A model generated the notes under the pieces. It made no database searches. It was not told the origin of the DNA and saw nothing but the letters and a program-made list of their open reading frames with translations. A stretch of DNA of 61,843 nt from a virus. The translations under genes were made by a program, and so were the position numbers. Below are positions 14,202-22,979 of this stretch, one piece after another. The stretch is taken from IMG/VR virus record IMGVR_UViG_3300027965_000203, positions 1 to 61,843 of that record, one strand, 5' to 3'. Within the stretch, counting starts at the first letter, position 1; each line of letters opens with the position of its first letter.

Positions 14202-14390
14202 ATGTCCACCAATCTCGGCATCACCGATCGCGAGCGCGAAGCTGCCTTGCGGCTATGCGCGCGGCTGATCGCCTCGCCCGATGTCGATCGCGAGGTGGCC
14301 CGCCGCGCGACCTGGTTGAAGTGGCGGCTCGAAGGCGAAGAGCCGAAAGAAGACACGCTGACCAAACTCGCTTTGATGCAGAGGGCGTGA
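14202..14390 (+). CDS. Small helical protein, 62 residues
   Basis: A charged helical protein (ITDREREAALRLCARLIASP, then EVARRATWLKWRLEGEEPKE). Its ribosome site is inside the hairpin at 14175-14197. It overlaps the DUF6456-like gene by four bases. No family recognised; a small regulatory partner of the next gene is possible. Confidence 0.55.
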   Translation: MSTNLGITDREREAALRLCARLIASPDVDREVARRATWLKWRLEGEEPKEDTLTKLALMQRA

Positions 14391-15241
14391 GCGTGCTCGC
14401 GCTCGGGGAGTCGGCCGCGGGGGCGGTCGCGGGAATGGGGAAGGGGCTCGTGGGAAAGAAGAACCGCGAGAAGGCCCGCGCGTCGGACGAAAAGCGTCCC
14501 GGCCATGATGGGCGCTTTCAGGTCGGCACGCGCATCGTCGATGATCCCTATGAGCCCGGCAAGCGCTATGCCGCCGCCGTCAATGTGCGCGAGAGCGCGA
14601 TCGAACACATGGTCTCGCGCGGGCGCCTCAATACCGCGCAGCAGGCCGCATGCGAGCGCTTCCGTAAGATGTGGGAGCTTGCCGCCGTCGGGCGACAGCG
14701 CGGAATCGACATCACGTCGGGCGGCGGTGGCGGCGGCAGCGGGGTCGCCGACCCGATCAGCGATGAGCTGATCCGCGCCGGGCAATTGCTCGCCGGCGCG
14801 ATCCGCGCCGTCGGACCGCGCTACTCGCAATTGTTGATCTCGATCGTCGGGGAAGGCGCGCTGATCCGCGATGTGGCGCGCCGCTGGGCCGGCGCCGGCG
14901 GCATCGTCAAGGGACGCCAGGCCGCCGAGGGCTACATCACCGGCACGCTGATCGATGCAATCGACGAGCTGGTCCGGACGTGGCGCCTGGTTGGAACCGG
15001 CCGCGAGCAGCTGCAGGAAGCGCACTACACGCGCAACGGAGTTGCGGTCGTGGTTAACGACGATATCCGCGCAAGCGGGCCAATGACTTACACGGGACCG
15101 GCATTCGAAATCCAGGTCGGAAAATTCGGCGACGTGACGCGCGAGGCGAAAAGGCCCTTGACCAACGTGACATTGACGGAGCAGTCTTCGGGCAATCTCG
15201 GAAGTCGTGCGCGTGGGCGCAGGCAGCGAGGCCAATCCTAA
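14387..15241 (+). CDS. DUF6456-like protein
   Basis: About 284 residues if translated from the GTG at 14387; an ATG at 14435 is a shorter alternative. The central part (SRGRLNTAQQAACERFRKMW, then a glycine run, AGQLLAGAIRAVGPRYSQLL and LIDAIDELVRTW) resembles the DUF6456 family of alphaproteobacteria, which is associated with helix-turn-helix regulators. The C-terminal 90 residues are unlike that family. It lies before the late genes, so a late-transcription role is possible but unproven. Confidence 0.6.
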   Translation: MSVLALGESAAGAVAGMGKGLVGKKNREKARASDEKRPGHDGRFQVGTRIVDDPYEPGKRYAAAVNVRESAIEHMVSRGRLNTAQQAACERFRKMWELAAVGRQRGIDITSGGGGGGSGVADPISDELIRAGQLLAGAIRAVGPRYSQLLISIVGEGALIRDVARRWAGAGGIVKGRQAAEGYITGTLIDAIDELVRTWRLVGTGREQLQEAHYTRNGVAVVVNDDIRASGPMTYTGPAFEIQVGKFGDVTREAKRPLTNVTLTEQSSGNLGSRARGRRQRGQS

Positions 15242-15247
15242 AAATTC

Positions 15248-15448
15248 ATGCGAGCGCAAGCGCGAGTAGACGTCGCGGCCGCGATTATTGGCGGCAAGCG
15301 CACGCCCTGCATCTGTCCGCGGCAGTTCGAGAAGAACGCGCCGATGAGCAGGCCTTTGACCTATAGCACGAGCGGCAACCGCCCGGCGGTGCGCGTCGAA
15401 TGTGAGCGCTGTCTGCGCCAATGGGTCCGGATCGACATAAAGGATTGA
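15248..15448 (+). CDS. 66-residue cysteine-pair protein
   Basis: Cysteines at 21 and 23 (TPCICP) and 52 and 55 (ECERCLRQW) suggest a zinc ribbon. It begins six bases after the DUF6456-like stop. A second ATG at 15344 would remove the first cysteine pair. No family recognised. Confidence 0.5.
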   Translation: MRAQARVDVAAAIIGGKRTPCICPRQFEKNAPMSRPLTYSTSGNRPAVRVECERCLRQWVRIDIKD

Positions 15449-15614
15449 GAAATCCGTCCGCGCCCGCCGACAGACCGTGCGCGCTCGGCCGGCGTGACGC
15501 GCCACCAGGCCCGCGCCAGCGGCTCGGCGATTGCGCCTCCCAAAGGTTGCGCCGGGCCGCCTTATTAACGCGCTGTGAATCTTTGCGGCGCATTCCCCCT
15601 CGCGGGGATGCAAG

Positions 15615-16073
15615 ATGAGCGGTCGCGTATCAGTCACGCTCGCGGACGGCCGGCACGTCGTCGGCTACAGGAAGACGTTACGCCGTAACGCTCGCCGCAC
15701 GCCGCAAGAGCGCCGCCGCGCGCTGCTCGCCGAGCATATGAAGCCGGCGGGCGAAGAGCTGCAGGTCGGTTTCTGTTTCGTGTTGCCGGGATCGATCGCG
15801 CCGTTCACGGCGCCTGGCCGCCACGGCATCGGCGTGCTGGTGACCAAGACCGACCACATGGTGGTGCTCGGCAAGTCGAGCGACCACTGCCTTTACCTGA
15901 TTCGCGCCTTCCTGCGCGGCATCGCTGAAGAAAAGCCCGGCTGGTGCGCGGCCGTGACGGTCGCCAGCAATGAACGGCCGGATGCGATCTATGAGCGCCA
16001 TCTCCTGGTGCTCGCCGGCATTCCGGCGCTGTGCAACGGAAACGATCCGCCGAAGTGGTGTGAAGCTGCATGA
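15615..16073 (+). CDS. Hypothetical protein, 152 residues
   Basis: An alpha/beta-looking protein: VSVTLADGRHVVGYRKTLRR at the start, a central beta segment (ELQVGFCFVLPGSIAPF) and helices containing YLIRAFLRGIAEEKPGW. It overlaps the next gene by four bases. No family recognised. The 166 bases before it (15449-15614) show no convincing gene. Confidence 0.6.
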   Translation: MSGRVSVTLADGRHVVGYRKTLRRNARRTPQERRRALLAEHMKPAGEELQVGFCFVLPGSIAPFTAPGRHGIGVLVTKTDHMVVLGKSSDHCLYLIRAFLRGIAEEKPGWCAAVTVASNERPDAIYERHLLVLAGIPALCNGNDPPKWCEAA

Positions 16074-16318
16074 ACCGGAGAGCCGAGGCCTCCTTGGCGC
16101 GCTGCCTGCTGGATACGCCGCGCGATGCCGATCGCGTCGGGCGCGTCGCCCGGGCGCCTCAGCGGGAGACCGAGCATCGCCTCGCGGTGCGGCTCGATGA
16201 GCTCGCTTCCCGCATCCGCCGCAACATCCCGCTCGGCTCTGATCCGAGCCGGTTCCACGAAGAGAAGTCCGAGGTCGCACGCGAGATCGCGGCGATTGCG
16301 GATGAGCTGCGGCGATGA
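16070..16318 (+). CDS. Hypothetical arginine-rich helical protein
   Basis: An 82-residue highly charged helical protein (ETEHRLAVRLDELASRIRRN and EEKSEVAREIAAIADELRR). Both ends overlap neighbouring genes by four bases. Composition suggests a coiled coil; function unknown. Confidence 0.55.
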   Translation: MNRRAEASLARCLLDTPRDADRVGRVARAPQRETEHRLAVRLDELASRIRRNIPLGSDPSRFHEEKSEVAREIAAIADELRR

Positions 16319-16404
16319 GGCGCTCTGATCTTGCGCGAGCCATCGTCGCGACCCTCGTGCTCGAGGTCCTGTTGATCCTGCTGTTTGCCGGATGGCACCC
16401 GTAA
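16315..16404 (+). CDS. 29-residue membrane peptide
   Basis: The sequence MRRSDLARAIVATLVLEVLL followed by ILLFAG is one membrane helix with a basic N-terminus. Start and stop overlap the neighbouring genes by four and one bases, which is the best argument for translation. Small phage membrane peptides of this kind can be holin regulators or exclusion factors; no choice can be made. Confidence 0.5.
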   Translation: MRRSDLARAIVATLVLEVLLILLFAGWHP

Positions 16405-16616
16405 TGATCACCGAGTTGCGCCAGCCGCTGCATATGGTCACCCCGAAGGGGCCGGGACGTGCACTATTCGTGATCGATTACGGCCCCGAGAGCAGCCTCG
16501 AATGGGTCGTGTTCCTCGACTCCGACGGCTCGTGTTGGGTCATTCCGAACGCTGAAGCGCGCCTGTTCTGGAATTGGACGGCGGGGCGCAGGCCGCAAAC
16601 TCCGGCCAAAATCTAG
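16404..16616 (+). CDS. Hypothetical protein, 70 residues
   Basis: A compact beta-rich protein: GRALFVIDYGPESSLEWVVF, then LDSDGSCWVIPNAEARLFWN. Its start shares one base with the previous stop. It is the last gene before the late region. Its stop codon lies inside the palindrome AAAATCTAGATTTT (16608-16621). Confidence 0.55.
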   Translation: MITELRQPLHMVTPKGPGRALFVIDYGPESSLEWVVFLDSDGSCWVIPNAEARLFWNWTAGRRPQTPAKI

Positions 16617-16621
16617 ATTTT
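16608..16621. promoter_or_regulatory. AT-rich palindrome between middle and late genes
   Basis: AAAATCTAGATTTT is a perfect 14-base palindrome in GC-rich DNA. AAATCTAG occurs again twice in the 45 bases before the gene at 25414. The common core suggests a shared binding site; no protein is assigned. Confidence 0.35.
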
Positions 16622-16723
16622 CCGACCACTACGCGCGTCCAGCGCGGGCAATCGGCGCGACGGTCGCCGCAGTTCCACCGTCACAGCGCCGGCCGCGCCG
16701 GTATCTCACTCAGGAGAATTCCC

Positions 16724-17347
16724 ATGAAGCTCAAGCGTCTCTCGGCGCTCGCGGCCACGTGTGTTGTGGCCTTCGGCATCTACGCGGCGAACGCGGCCGG
16801 CCTTTGGTCGACGCTGCCGATCATCGGGGGCGCTTCCTATTGCGCTGCAGTTGTCGGCGCGGGCCCCTCGCAGGCCGGCGTCACCGGGCAGGGCGCCGGC
16901 TCTGTCGGCGGCTCGACCTATTGCGCCCAGACGGTTCCGGCGGGCCCCTCCGTCTTCGCCGGCACCGAGATGGTGCCGCTGGACATCTATACGCCCGGTC
17001 CGCAGGCATCGGCCCCTCCGACCACGGCGCTCGCGAATATCGTACAGCTCGGGCAGGGGCCGATGGTGGACGTGACCTCGCCCGTGACCGCGACCATCCC
17101 GGCGAACACGCCGTTCTATTTCCTCGATGGCGCGCAGGCCTCCGCCTTCACGATCACGATGCCGGCGGCCCCGATCGAGGGCTACATCCAGCGCATCACC
17201 TGCGCGGCCGCGACCGTCGGCGTCCTCACGGTCGCGGCGAACGCCAACCAATCGATCAAGAATAACCCGGCCGCGGCTTGCGTCGCCGGCGTCGGCTACG
17301 CCTGGCGCTATCAGGCGTCGAACACGACTTGGTATCGGTTCCAGTAA
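16724..17347 (+). CDS. Secreted hypothetical protein at head of late region
   Basis: A 207-residue protein with ribosome site AGGAG and a clear Sec signal peptide (MKLKRLSALAATCVVAFGIY followed by AANA, cleavage near residue 25). The mature part is glycine- and alanine-rich and beta-like, with six cysteines that could form disulfides in the periplasm. Its position before the terminase genes is unexpected for an exported protein. It may be a virion decoration or an envelope protein. Confidence 0.65.
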   Translation: MKLKRLSALAATCVVAFGIYAANAAGLWSTLPIIGGASYCAAVVGAGPSQAGVTGQGAGSVGGSTYCAQTVPAGPSVFAGTEMVPLDIYTPGPQASAPPTTALANIVQLGQGPMVDVTSPVTATIPANTPFYFLDGAQASAFTITMPAAPIEGYIQRITCAAATVGVLTVAANANQSIKNNPAAACVAGVGYAWRYQASNTTWYRFQ

Positions 17348-17435
17348 TCCGATTCGGACAAGCTCCGCGGCCGGGGACGCCCGGCTTTGACGGCGCCGCG
17401 GCCCTACCTGCGGCGCGCGTGACGCGGACGTAGCA

Positions 17436-17873
17436 ATGCGAGGGATCGTCATGCTGGCGCGCCATGTCGTCCGAGCGCTTGCCGCGGCAGCGCTCGCGTG
17501 GTCGCTTGCTGGGCTCGCGGGCGCGCCTGCCCACGGCCAGGAGGCGACCTCTTTCCAAGGTCAATCCCAGGCAGCCGGCACGCTCAATAGCTCGGCCGTC
17601 ATCGCCACCGGGAACACCTTCCAGACGGTGCTGCCGGCGCTGACCTCGACGGCCTATCCCGGGACGCCGGCGCGCCGCTCGCTGACCATCAACAACAACA
17701 ACGCGACCGACAGCTGCTGGATTTTCATCGGCAGCGGCAGCGCGAGTAAGGGCGCGTCGATCCTGCTCACCGCGGGGCAGACCTATCGCCGCGATTGGCC
17801 CTACGTGCCCTCCGACGCGATCCAGGCCACCTGCACGACGACGAGCGACACGCTCTATGTCGACACCCAGTGA
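17436..17873 (+). CDS. Secreted hypothetical protein before terminase
   Basis: A 145-residue protein with a long signal peptide (basic start, hydrophobic core ALAAAALAWSLAGLAG, cleavage near AHGQ). The mature domain is beta-rich (SLTINNNNATDSCWIFIGSG, then ILLTAGQTYRRDWPYVPSDA), similar to small carbohydrate-binding or decoration folds. An ATG 15 bases downstream is an alternative start. Its end overlaps the terminase small subunit by 17 bases. Confidence 0.6.
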   Translation: MRGIVMLARHVVRALAAAALAWSLAGLAGAPAHGQEATSFQGQSQAAGTLNSSAVIATGNTFQTVLPALTSTAYPGTPARRSLTINNNNATDSCWIFIGSGSASKGASILLTAGQTYRRDWPYVPSDAIQATCTTTSDTLYVDTQ

Positions 17874-18423
17874 GGCGCCGGCAGCCGCCGGCGCCTCTCC
17901 GGGCAAAGCGGGCCGCCCGTCGCTCTACAGCCACGACCTTGCGGAGACGATCTGCCGCCTGATCGTCACCCCTGATCCTACGACGGGCCGCCCACAATCG
18001 GTGCGCTCGATCTGCCAGCGCGAGGACATGCCGCACCGCGACACGGTCTATGGCTGGCTTCTGGTGCACAAGGATTTCGCCGAGCTCTATGGCCGCGCCA
18101 TGGAGCTGCGCGCCGATCAGATGTTCGATGAGTGCCTGGACATCGCCGACGACGCACGGGGTGACTATCGCGTCGAGCCGCTCGGGGACGAGGGGATCGC
18201 GGTCGAGATCGTCGACAAGGAGAACATCGCCCGCGCGCGCCTGCGCATCGACACCCGCAAATGGATGGCGGGCAAGATGGCGCCGAAGAAGTACGGAGAT
18301 CGCCTGGTCAATGAGCACGTCGGCAAGAACGGCGGCCCGATCGAGACCAAGGACGTGACCGACGACAAGACGCGGGCCCGGGCGCTCGCTGCCTTCATCG
18401 CCAAAACTCGGAAGCGGGCCTGA
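17857..18423 (+). CDS. terS: Terminase small subunit
   Basis: A 188-residue protein of the Sf6/P22-like small terminase type. It should bind the phage packaging site and deliver DNA to the large subunit. The region GRPSLYSHDLAETICRLIV and SVRSICQREDMPHRDTVYGW form the DNA-binding helix-turn-helix, followed by a helical oligomerisation part (FAELYGRAMELRADQMFDEC) and a conserved KWMAGKMAPKKYGDR segment. It lies directly before the large subunit with a one-base gap. Confidence 0.85.
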   Translation: MSTPSEAPAAAGASPGKAGRPSLYSHDLAETICRLIVTPDPTTGRPQSVRSICQREDMPHRDTVYGWLLVHKDFAELYGRAMELRADQMFDECLDIADDARGDYRVEPLGDEGIAVEIVDKENIARARLRIDTRKWMAGKMAPKKYGDRLVNEHVGKNGGPIETKDVTDDKTRARALAAFIAKTRKRA

Positions 18424-18424
18424 T

Positions 18425-20059
18425 GTGGGCGCGCTCGATGACCTCGAGGCCTATGTCGCGTCGCTGGACGAGACGCAAAAGGCGCAGCTCGACCAGCTGA
18501 TCGCCCCGGAGCTCGCCTCGATCTGGCTCCCCGAGCCGGACAACAAGCCGCAGTGTGAGGCCTACTGGTCGCTCGCGGACTTGCTGCTGTTCGGCGGGGG
18601 CGCCGGCGGCGGCAAGACCGATCTGCTCGCCGGCACGGCGCTGACCCAGCACCGACGGGCCGTCATCTTCCGGCGCCAAGCGGTCGATCTACGCGGCCTC
18701 GAGGACCGCATCATCGAAATTGCCGGCCGCGAGGGCTGGAACGGGGCGGATAAGATCCTGCGCCGGCCGCCCTGCGTGCTCGAGCTCGGCCACCTGCAGA
18801 AGCCGGGCGCCGAGCTCTCCTGGCAGGGCCGGCCGCACGATTTCTTCGGGTTTGACGAGGGCGCGCAGATCCCACGCGCCAAGGTGCAGTTCGTGCTGGG
18901 GTGGCTTCGCTCGGTCGACGGCAGCCAGCGCAAGCGGGCGATCATCGCGTCGAACCCGCCGACCGGCGGCGAGGGCGAGTGGCTGATCGAATGGTTCGCG
19001 CCCTGGCTCGATGAGCGCTTTCCGAACCCGGCAAAGCAGGGGGAACTGCGCTGGGCGGCGACCGCGCCGGACCGCGAGGGAACCACGATCTGGCTGCCGG
19101 ACGGCTCGCCGATCGTCTTCACGGGGCTCAAGGATTACCGCCCCGCCACGGCGGAAGAGATCGCGAGCAACGATGCGCGGGTGGTGCAGCCGCTGACGCG
19201 GACTTTCATCCAGTCGCTGCTCGACAACAATCCCTACCTCGCCAAGACGGGGTACCGGGCGCAGATCCAGAGCCTGCCGGAACCGCTGCGCTCGCAGCTG
19301 CTCAACGGCGATTTCGTGGTCGGGCGCAAGGACCATGAATGGCAGGTGATCCCGACCGCCTGGGTCAAGGCCGCGCAGGCACGCTGGACCGCGACCCCGC
19401 CGATCGGCGCGCAGATGACGGCGATCGGCGTCGACGTCGCCCAGGGCGGTGATGACTCGACCACGATCGCGCCGCGCTACGGCCCCTGGTACGCCGAGCT
19501 CGTCAAGCGACCCGGGATCGAGACGCCGCGGCCGTCCGATGTGGCCGGCCTGGTCGTGACGGTGCGTCGGCACAAGGCCGTCGTGATCGTCGACGTCGGC
19601 GGCGGCTACGGCGGCGGCGTCAAGGAGCGGCTGGAAGAGAACAACGTCGACGTGCGCCCCTTCAATGGCGCCGCCGAGTCGCAGGCGCGCACCAAGGACA
19701 AGCAGCTCGGCTTCCGCAACCTCCGGGCAGCGGCTTGGTGGGGTTTTCGCGAGGCGCTCGATCCGGATCAGGAGGGCGGCTCGCAGATCGCGCTGCCGCC
19801 GAGCCCGACATTGCTCGCGGACCTCACCGCGGTGCGCTGGAAGCTCTCTTCCGGCGGCATCCAGGTCGAGGACAAAGAGATCATCAAGAAAGCCGACCGG
19901 CTCGGCCGCTCGCCCGACGAAGGCGACGCGGTTGTGCAGGCCTGGGCGGAAGGCGAGCGCGCAATCGTCGCGAAGCTGCGCAAGGCGGCGCGCGGTGCGG
20001 CGCCCCCGCAGACCCCGGTGACCGTCGGCGAGCGCGGCGCCGGCTGGCTCGGCCGATAG
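18425..20059 (+). CDS. terL: Terminase large subunit
   Basis: The ATPase and nuclease that packages DNA into the prohead. Walker A is GGGAGGGKT (57-65), Walker B is FFGFDEGAQ, and the coupling motif is IIASNPPT. The C-terminal RNase H-like nuclease has acidic residues in GVDVAQGGDDSTT and IVDVGGGYGGG, and in the GDAV segment near the end. At 544 residues it has normal length. The GTG at 18425, one base after the small-subunit stop, is the natural start; no in-frame ATG is near. Confidence 0.95.
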   Translation: MGALDDLEAYVASLDETQKAQLDQLIAPELASIWLPEPDNKPQCEAYWSLADLLLFGGGAGGGKTDLLAGTALTQHRRAVIFRRQAVDLRGLEDRIIEIAGREGWNGADKILRRPPCVLELGHLQKPGAELSWQGRPHDFFGFDEGAQIPRAKVQFVLGWLRSVDGSQRKRAIIASNPPTGGEGEWLIEWFAPWLDERFPNPAKQGELRWAATAPDREGTTIWLPDGSPIVFTGLKDYRPATAEEIASNDARVVQPLTRTFIQSLLDNNPYLAKTGYRAQIQSLPEPLRSQLLNGDFVVGRKDHEWQVIPTAWVKAAQARWTATPPIGAQMTAIGVDVAQGGDDSTTIAPRYGPWYAELVKRPGIETPRPSDVAGLVVTVRRHKAVVIVDVGGGYGGGVKERLEENNVDVRPFNGAAESQARTKDKQLGFRNLRAAAWWGFREALDPDQEGGSQIALPPSPTLLADLTAVRWKLSSGGIQVEDKEIIKKADRLGRSPDEGDAVVQAWAEGERAIVAKLRKAARGAAPPQTPVTVGERGAGWLGR

Positions 20060-20081
20060 ATAGGTTTTGGCAGTCCCGAAC

Positions 20082-22262
20082 ATGGCCGACGATGACGACA
20101 ATCTCGCCGGCCTGACCGGCGATGACCGCATCGTCCAGGAGGCGCGCGACGACTTCAAGCGCTGGCTCGATTGGGAGAGCGACTGCCATAAGTGGTTCCG
20201 CGAGGACACGCGCTTCGCGAATGCGGATGCGAGGAACGGCCACCAGTGGCCGGACAAAATCTACCAGGACCGCGACAACGACGATCGCCCGTGTCTCACG
20301 ATCAACAAGACGCGCACGCACAACCGCATCATCATCAATGAGGCGATGGAGAACAAATCCTCCATCAAGATCAGGCCCACCGGCGGGGAGGCGAGCTACG
20401 AAGGCTCGCAGGTGATGCAGGCGATCATCCGCCGCATCGAGTACATCTCGAAGGCGACGATCGCGTACCGCAAGGCGATTACGGATCAGGTGACGGGCGG
20501 CTTCGGCTACATCACGCTGCGCACCGACTACGTCAACGACAAGAGCCGCGACCAGGATATCTACATCTGCCAGGTCCGCGACCCGCTCTGCGTCGGCCTC
20601 GACCCCGACGCGATCGAGCCGGACGGATCGGACGCGAATTTCGGGCTGATCTTCGAGAACCACCTGCGCAAGCGGTTCTTCCGCAACCCGAAGTACCGCA
20701 AATGGAAGGGCAAGATCGGCACGACAACGCTCGGCGCCGACCAGACCTGGCTCTCCGACACGCACATCAAGACGTGCATGTACTACCGCCGCACGGGCAA
20801 GAGCGACACGCTCGTGGTCTATACCGAGCCGCAGAGCGGCCAGCAGGTCAGCGTCTTCAAGTCCGAGCAGGAGCGGGAGCTGATCGAGCCGATCATTGCG
20901 CAAATTCAGGGCGGCGAGCTCGACGGCTATATCCGCGAGGACGTGATGCGCCAGTCGGTCGAATGGTTCCTGATCGCCGGCGACAAGGTCATCGACCGCG
21001 GCAAGTGGGCGGGCAAATACATCCCGATCATCCGCCTAGTCGGCGAGGAAGTCATCATCGACGGCAAGCTCGATCGCAAGGGCATGACGCGCTACCTGAT
21101 CGACCAGCAGCGCATGCTCAATTACAACGCCTCGGGCCAAGTAGAATTCGGCGCCCTGCAGTCGAAATCGCCCTGGGTCGGGCCGGCGCGCGCCTTCGAG
21201 GGCCAGGAGGCCTGGAAAGACGCCAATCGCAAGAACTACGCGTTCCTGCAGTACAATGACGTCGACGAAGACAATCCCGGGACCGCGATCCAGGCGCCGC
21301 AGCGCCAGCAGCCGCCGCAGACCTCGCCGGTCTATGCCGAAGGCATGGCCGACGCCGAGCGCCAGATGATGATGGCGTCGGGCCAGTACCAGACCAAGAT
21401 GGGGGAAGAGGATCAGCAGGCTGCGGCCTCGGGCCGCGCCATCAACGCGCGCCAGCGGCAGGGGGACGTCGCGACCTATCACTTCATCGAGCATCAGGGC
21501 GACATGTACCGGTTCACCGGCATGCAGCTGCTCGACCTGATCCCGAAAATCTACGACACCGAGCGCACCCTGCACGTGCTCGGCGAGGACGGGACCAAGC
21601 GCTGGATCAAGATCGACCCCGACTCGAAGCAGGCCGTCACCGAGCTCAAAAAGGAGACCGAAGAGGCGGCCGAGCTCGCGTTCAACCCGTCGATCGGCGA
21701 ATACGACTGCATGGCCGATGTGGGCCCGAACTACGCCACCCAGCGGCAGGAAGCCTGGAACGCCATCACCATCATCCTGCAGCAGAATGCCCAGCTCGCC
21801 GGCATCATCGGCGATCTCCTGTTCAAGTTCGGCGACTTCCCGGGCGCGGACGAGATCATGGAGCGCCTCAAGCGCGAGATCCAGGCGACCAAGCCCTACC
21901 TCTTCTCCAAGGATGCCGACCCGGGCATGGTCGCGCTGCAGCAGCAGGTGCAGAAGCTCGGCGCCCTCAATGGCGAACTCATGCACAAGCTCGCCGAGAT
22001 GCAGTTGACGCTACGCGGCAAGGACGAGAAGCGCGGCGTCGAGGCCTACAACGCCGAGACGAACCGCATCCACAAGCTCGGCGTCACCGCCAAGGACCTG
22101 GGCTACGACGTGCTCGCCCCGGCGATCCGGCAGGTGCTCTCGGAAATGCTCGGCCATCCGCTGACCGGCGAGGATCACGCCATCCAGGGCGCGATCGATC
22201 TCGATGCGCACATGCGCGAGGCGCCGCCGCCGGCCGACTCCGCGCCCGAGGGCGCCGCATGA
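20082..22262 (+). CDS. Portal protein, P22 type
   Basis: About 726 residues, in the range of the P22 portal (gp1). It forms the dodecameric DNA gate at one capsid vertex. The N-terminus has FKRWLDWESDCHKWFREDTR and CLTINKTRTHNRIIINEAME, and the middle has QRMLNYNASGQVEFGALQSK, features I associate with the Phage_P22_portal family. The C-terminus is helical, as in the P22 barrel. The ATG at 20082 was preferred; a TTG at 20067 adds five residues. Confidence 0.92.
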   Translation: MADDDDNLAGLTGDDRIVQEARDDFKRWLDWESDCHKWFREDTRFANADARNGHQWPDKIYQDRDNDDRPCLTINKTRTHNRIIINEAMENKSSIKIRPTGGEASYEGSQVMQAIIRRIEYISKATIAYRKAITDQVTGGFGYITLRTDYVNDKSRDQDIYICQVRDPLCVGLDPDAIEPDGSDANFGLIFENHLRKRFFRNPKYRKWKGKIGTTTLGADQTWLSDTHIKTCMYYRRTGKSDTLVVYTEPQSGQQVSVFKSEQERELIEPIIAQIQGGELDGYIREDVMRQSVEWFLIAGDKVIDRGKWAGKYIPIIRLVGEEVIIDGKLDRKGMTRYLIDQQRMLNYNASGQVEFGALQSKSPWVGPARAFEGQEAWKDANRKNYAFLQYNDVDEDNPGTAIQAPQRQQPPQTSPVYAEGMADAERQMMMASGQYQTKMGEEDQQAAASGRAINARQRQGDVATYHFIEHQGDMYRFTGMQLLDLIPKIYDTERTLHVLGEDGTKRWIKIDPDSKQAVTELKKETEEAAELAFNPSIGEYDCMADVGPNYATQRQEAWNAITIILQQNAQLAGIIGDLLFKFGDFPGADEIMERLKREIQATKPYLFSKDADPGMVALQQQVQKLGALNGELMHKLAEMQLTLRGKDEKRGVEAYNAETNRIHKLGVTAKDLGYDVLAPAIRQVLSEMLGHPLTGEDHAIQGAIDLDAHMREAPPPADSAPEGAA

Positions 22263-22525
22263 CCGATATCGTCGATGAACTGGCCATTATCGCCAAGGAC
22301 GGCGGGCGCCTCTCGCCACGCGATTGTGCGCTGATCGCGCGCGCCGCCGCCGAGCTCGAGCATACGAGCGCGCTGCTGATCAAGACGCAGGCCGCGATGC
22401 TGGAAGCGCAGGCGAAGCAGCTTGCGACCGCGGAACGCTTGCTCGAGCAAAGGCGGCCAGCCCTCGCGCATTGGCACGGCACGTTCGTGTGGCCGGCCGG
22501 CAACTGGAGCATCCCATGCCGCTGA
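22259..22525 (+). CDS. Hypothetical helical protein between portal and scaffold
   Basis: An 88-residue protein, largely one predicted coiled coil (LIARAAAELEHTSALLIKTQ, then AAMLEAQAKQLATAERLLEQ). Four-base overlap with the portal stop; ten-base overlap with the next gene. Could be a head assembly helper; no family recognised. Confidence 0.6.
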   Translation: MTDIVDELAIIAKDGGRLSPRDCALIARAAAELEHTSALLIKTQAAMLEAQAKQLATAERLLEQRRPALAHWHGTFVWPAGNWSIPCR

Positions 22526-22968
22526 TGGTCGACGGCGAGCTCCTGCAGGACGATGAAGTCCGCAAGCTCATGGCGCTGGTCGAAAACGACGCCAAGAAGG
22601 TCGCCGGCGAATTCCACGGCATGAAGCGTTCGGCCAAGTTCCGGGCGATGTGGCCGAACGAGTACGTGTTCGCCGAGCAGAACTGGAAGAATTTCGTGGT
22701 CGCGGTGCGGATGATGTACGCCGAGCGCCTCGCCGATCAGAAGACCAGGCCCGAAGAGGCCGAGACAATGTTCCGGGCGCTCTGCGTCCAGGCGATGATG
22801 GGCGCGGGACCGAACGCGCCGGCGCCGATCCAGTCGCTGCCGAACACGGAGAATTTCGTCGGCGACAAGACCGAGAACAAGGTCATCGACGAAAGCTTCG
22901 GCGTCGGCCAGGGGCCGGGCAGCCTCAAGTCGCGCATGCTGCGCACGGCCGGGCGTCGGCTGAATTAG
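22516..22968 (+). CDS. Hypothetical head-region protein, 150 residues
   Basis: Starts at ATG 22516. Helical N-terminal part (VRKLMALVENDAKKVAGEFH, then GMKRSAKFRAMWPNEYVFAE) and a C-terminal SFGVGQGPGSLKSRM tail. It sits between portal and scaffold and overlaps the gene before it. I do not recognise a family. Confidence 0.6.
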   Translation: MPLMVDGELLQDDEVRKLMALVENDAKKVAGEFHGMKRSAKFRAMWPNEYVFAEQNWKNFVVAVRMMYAERLADQKTRPEEAETMFRALCVQAMMGAGPNAPAPIQSLPNTENFVGDKTENKVIDESFGVGQGPGSLKSRMLRTAGRRLN

Positions 22969-22979
22969 GAGAATGTCGC

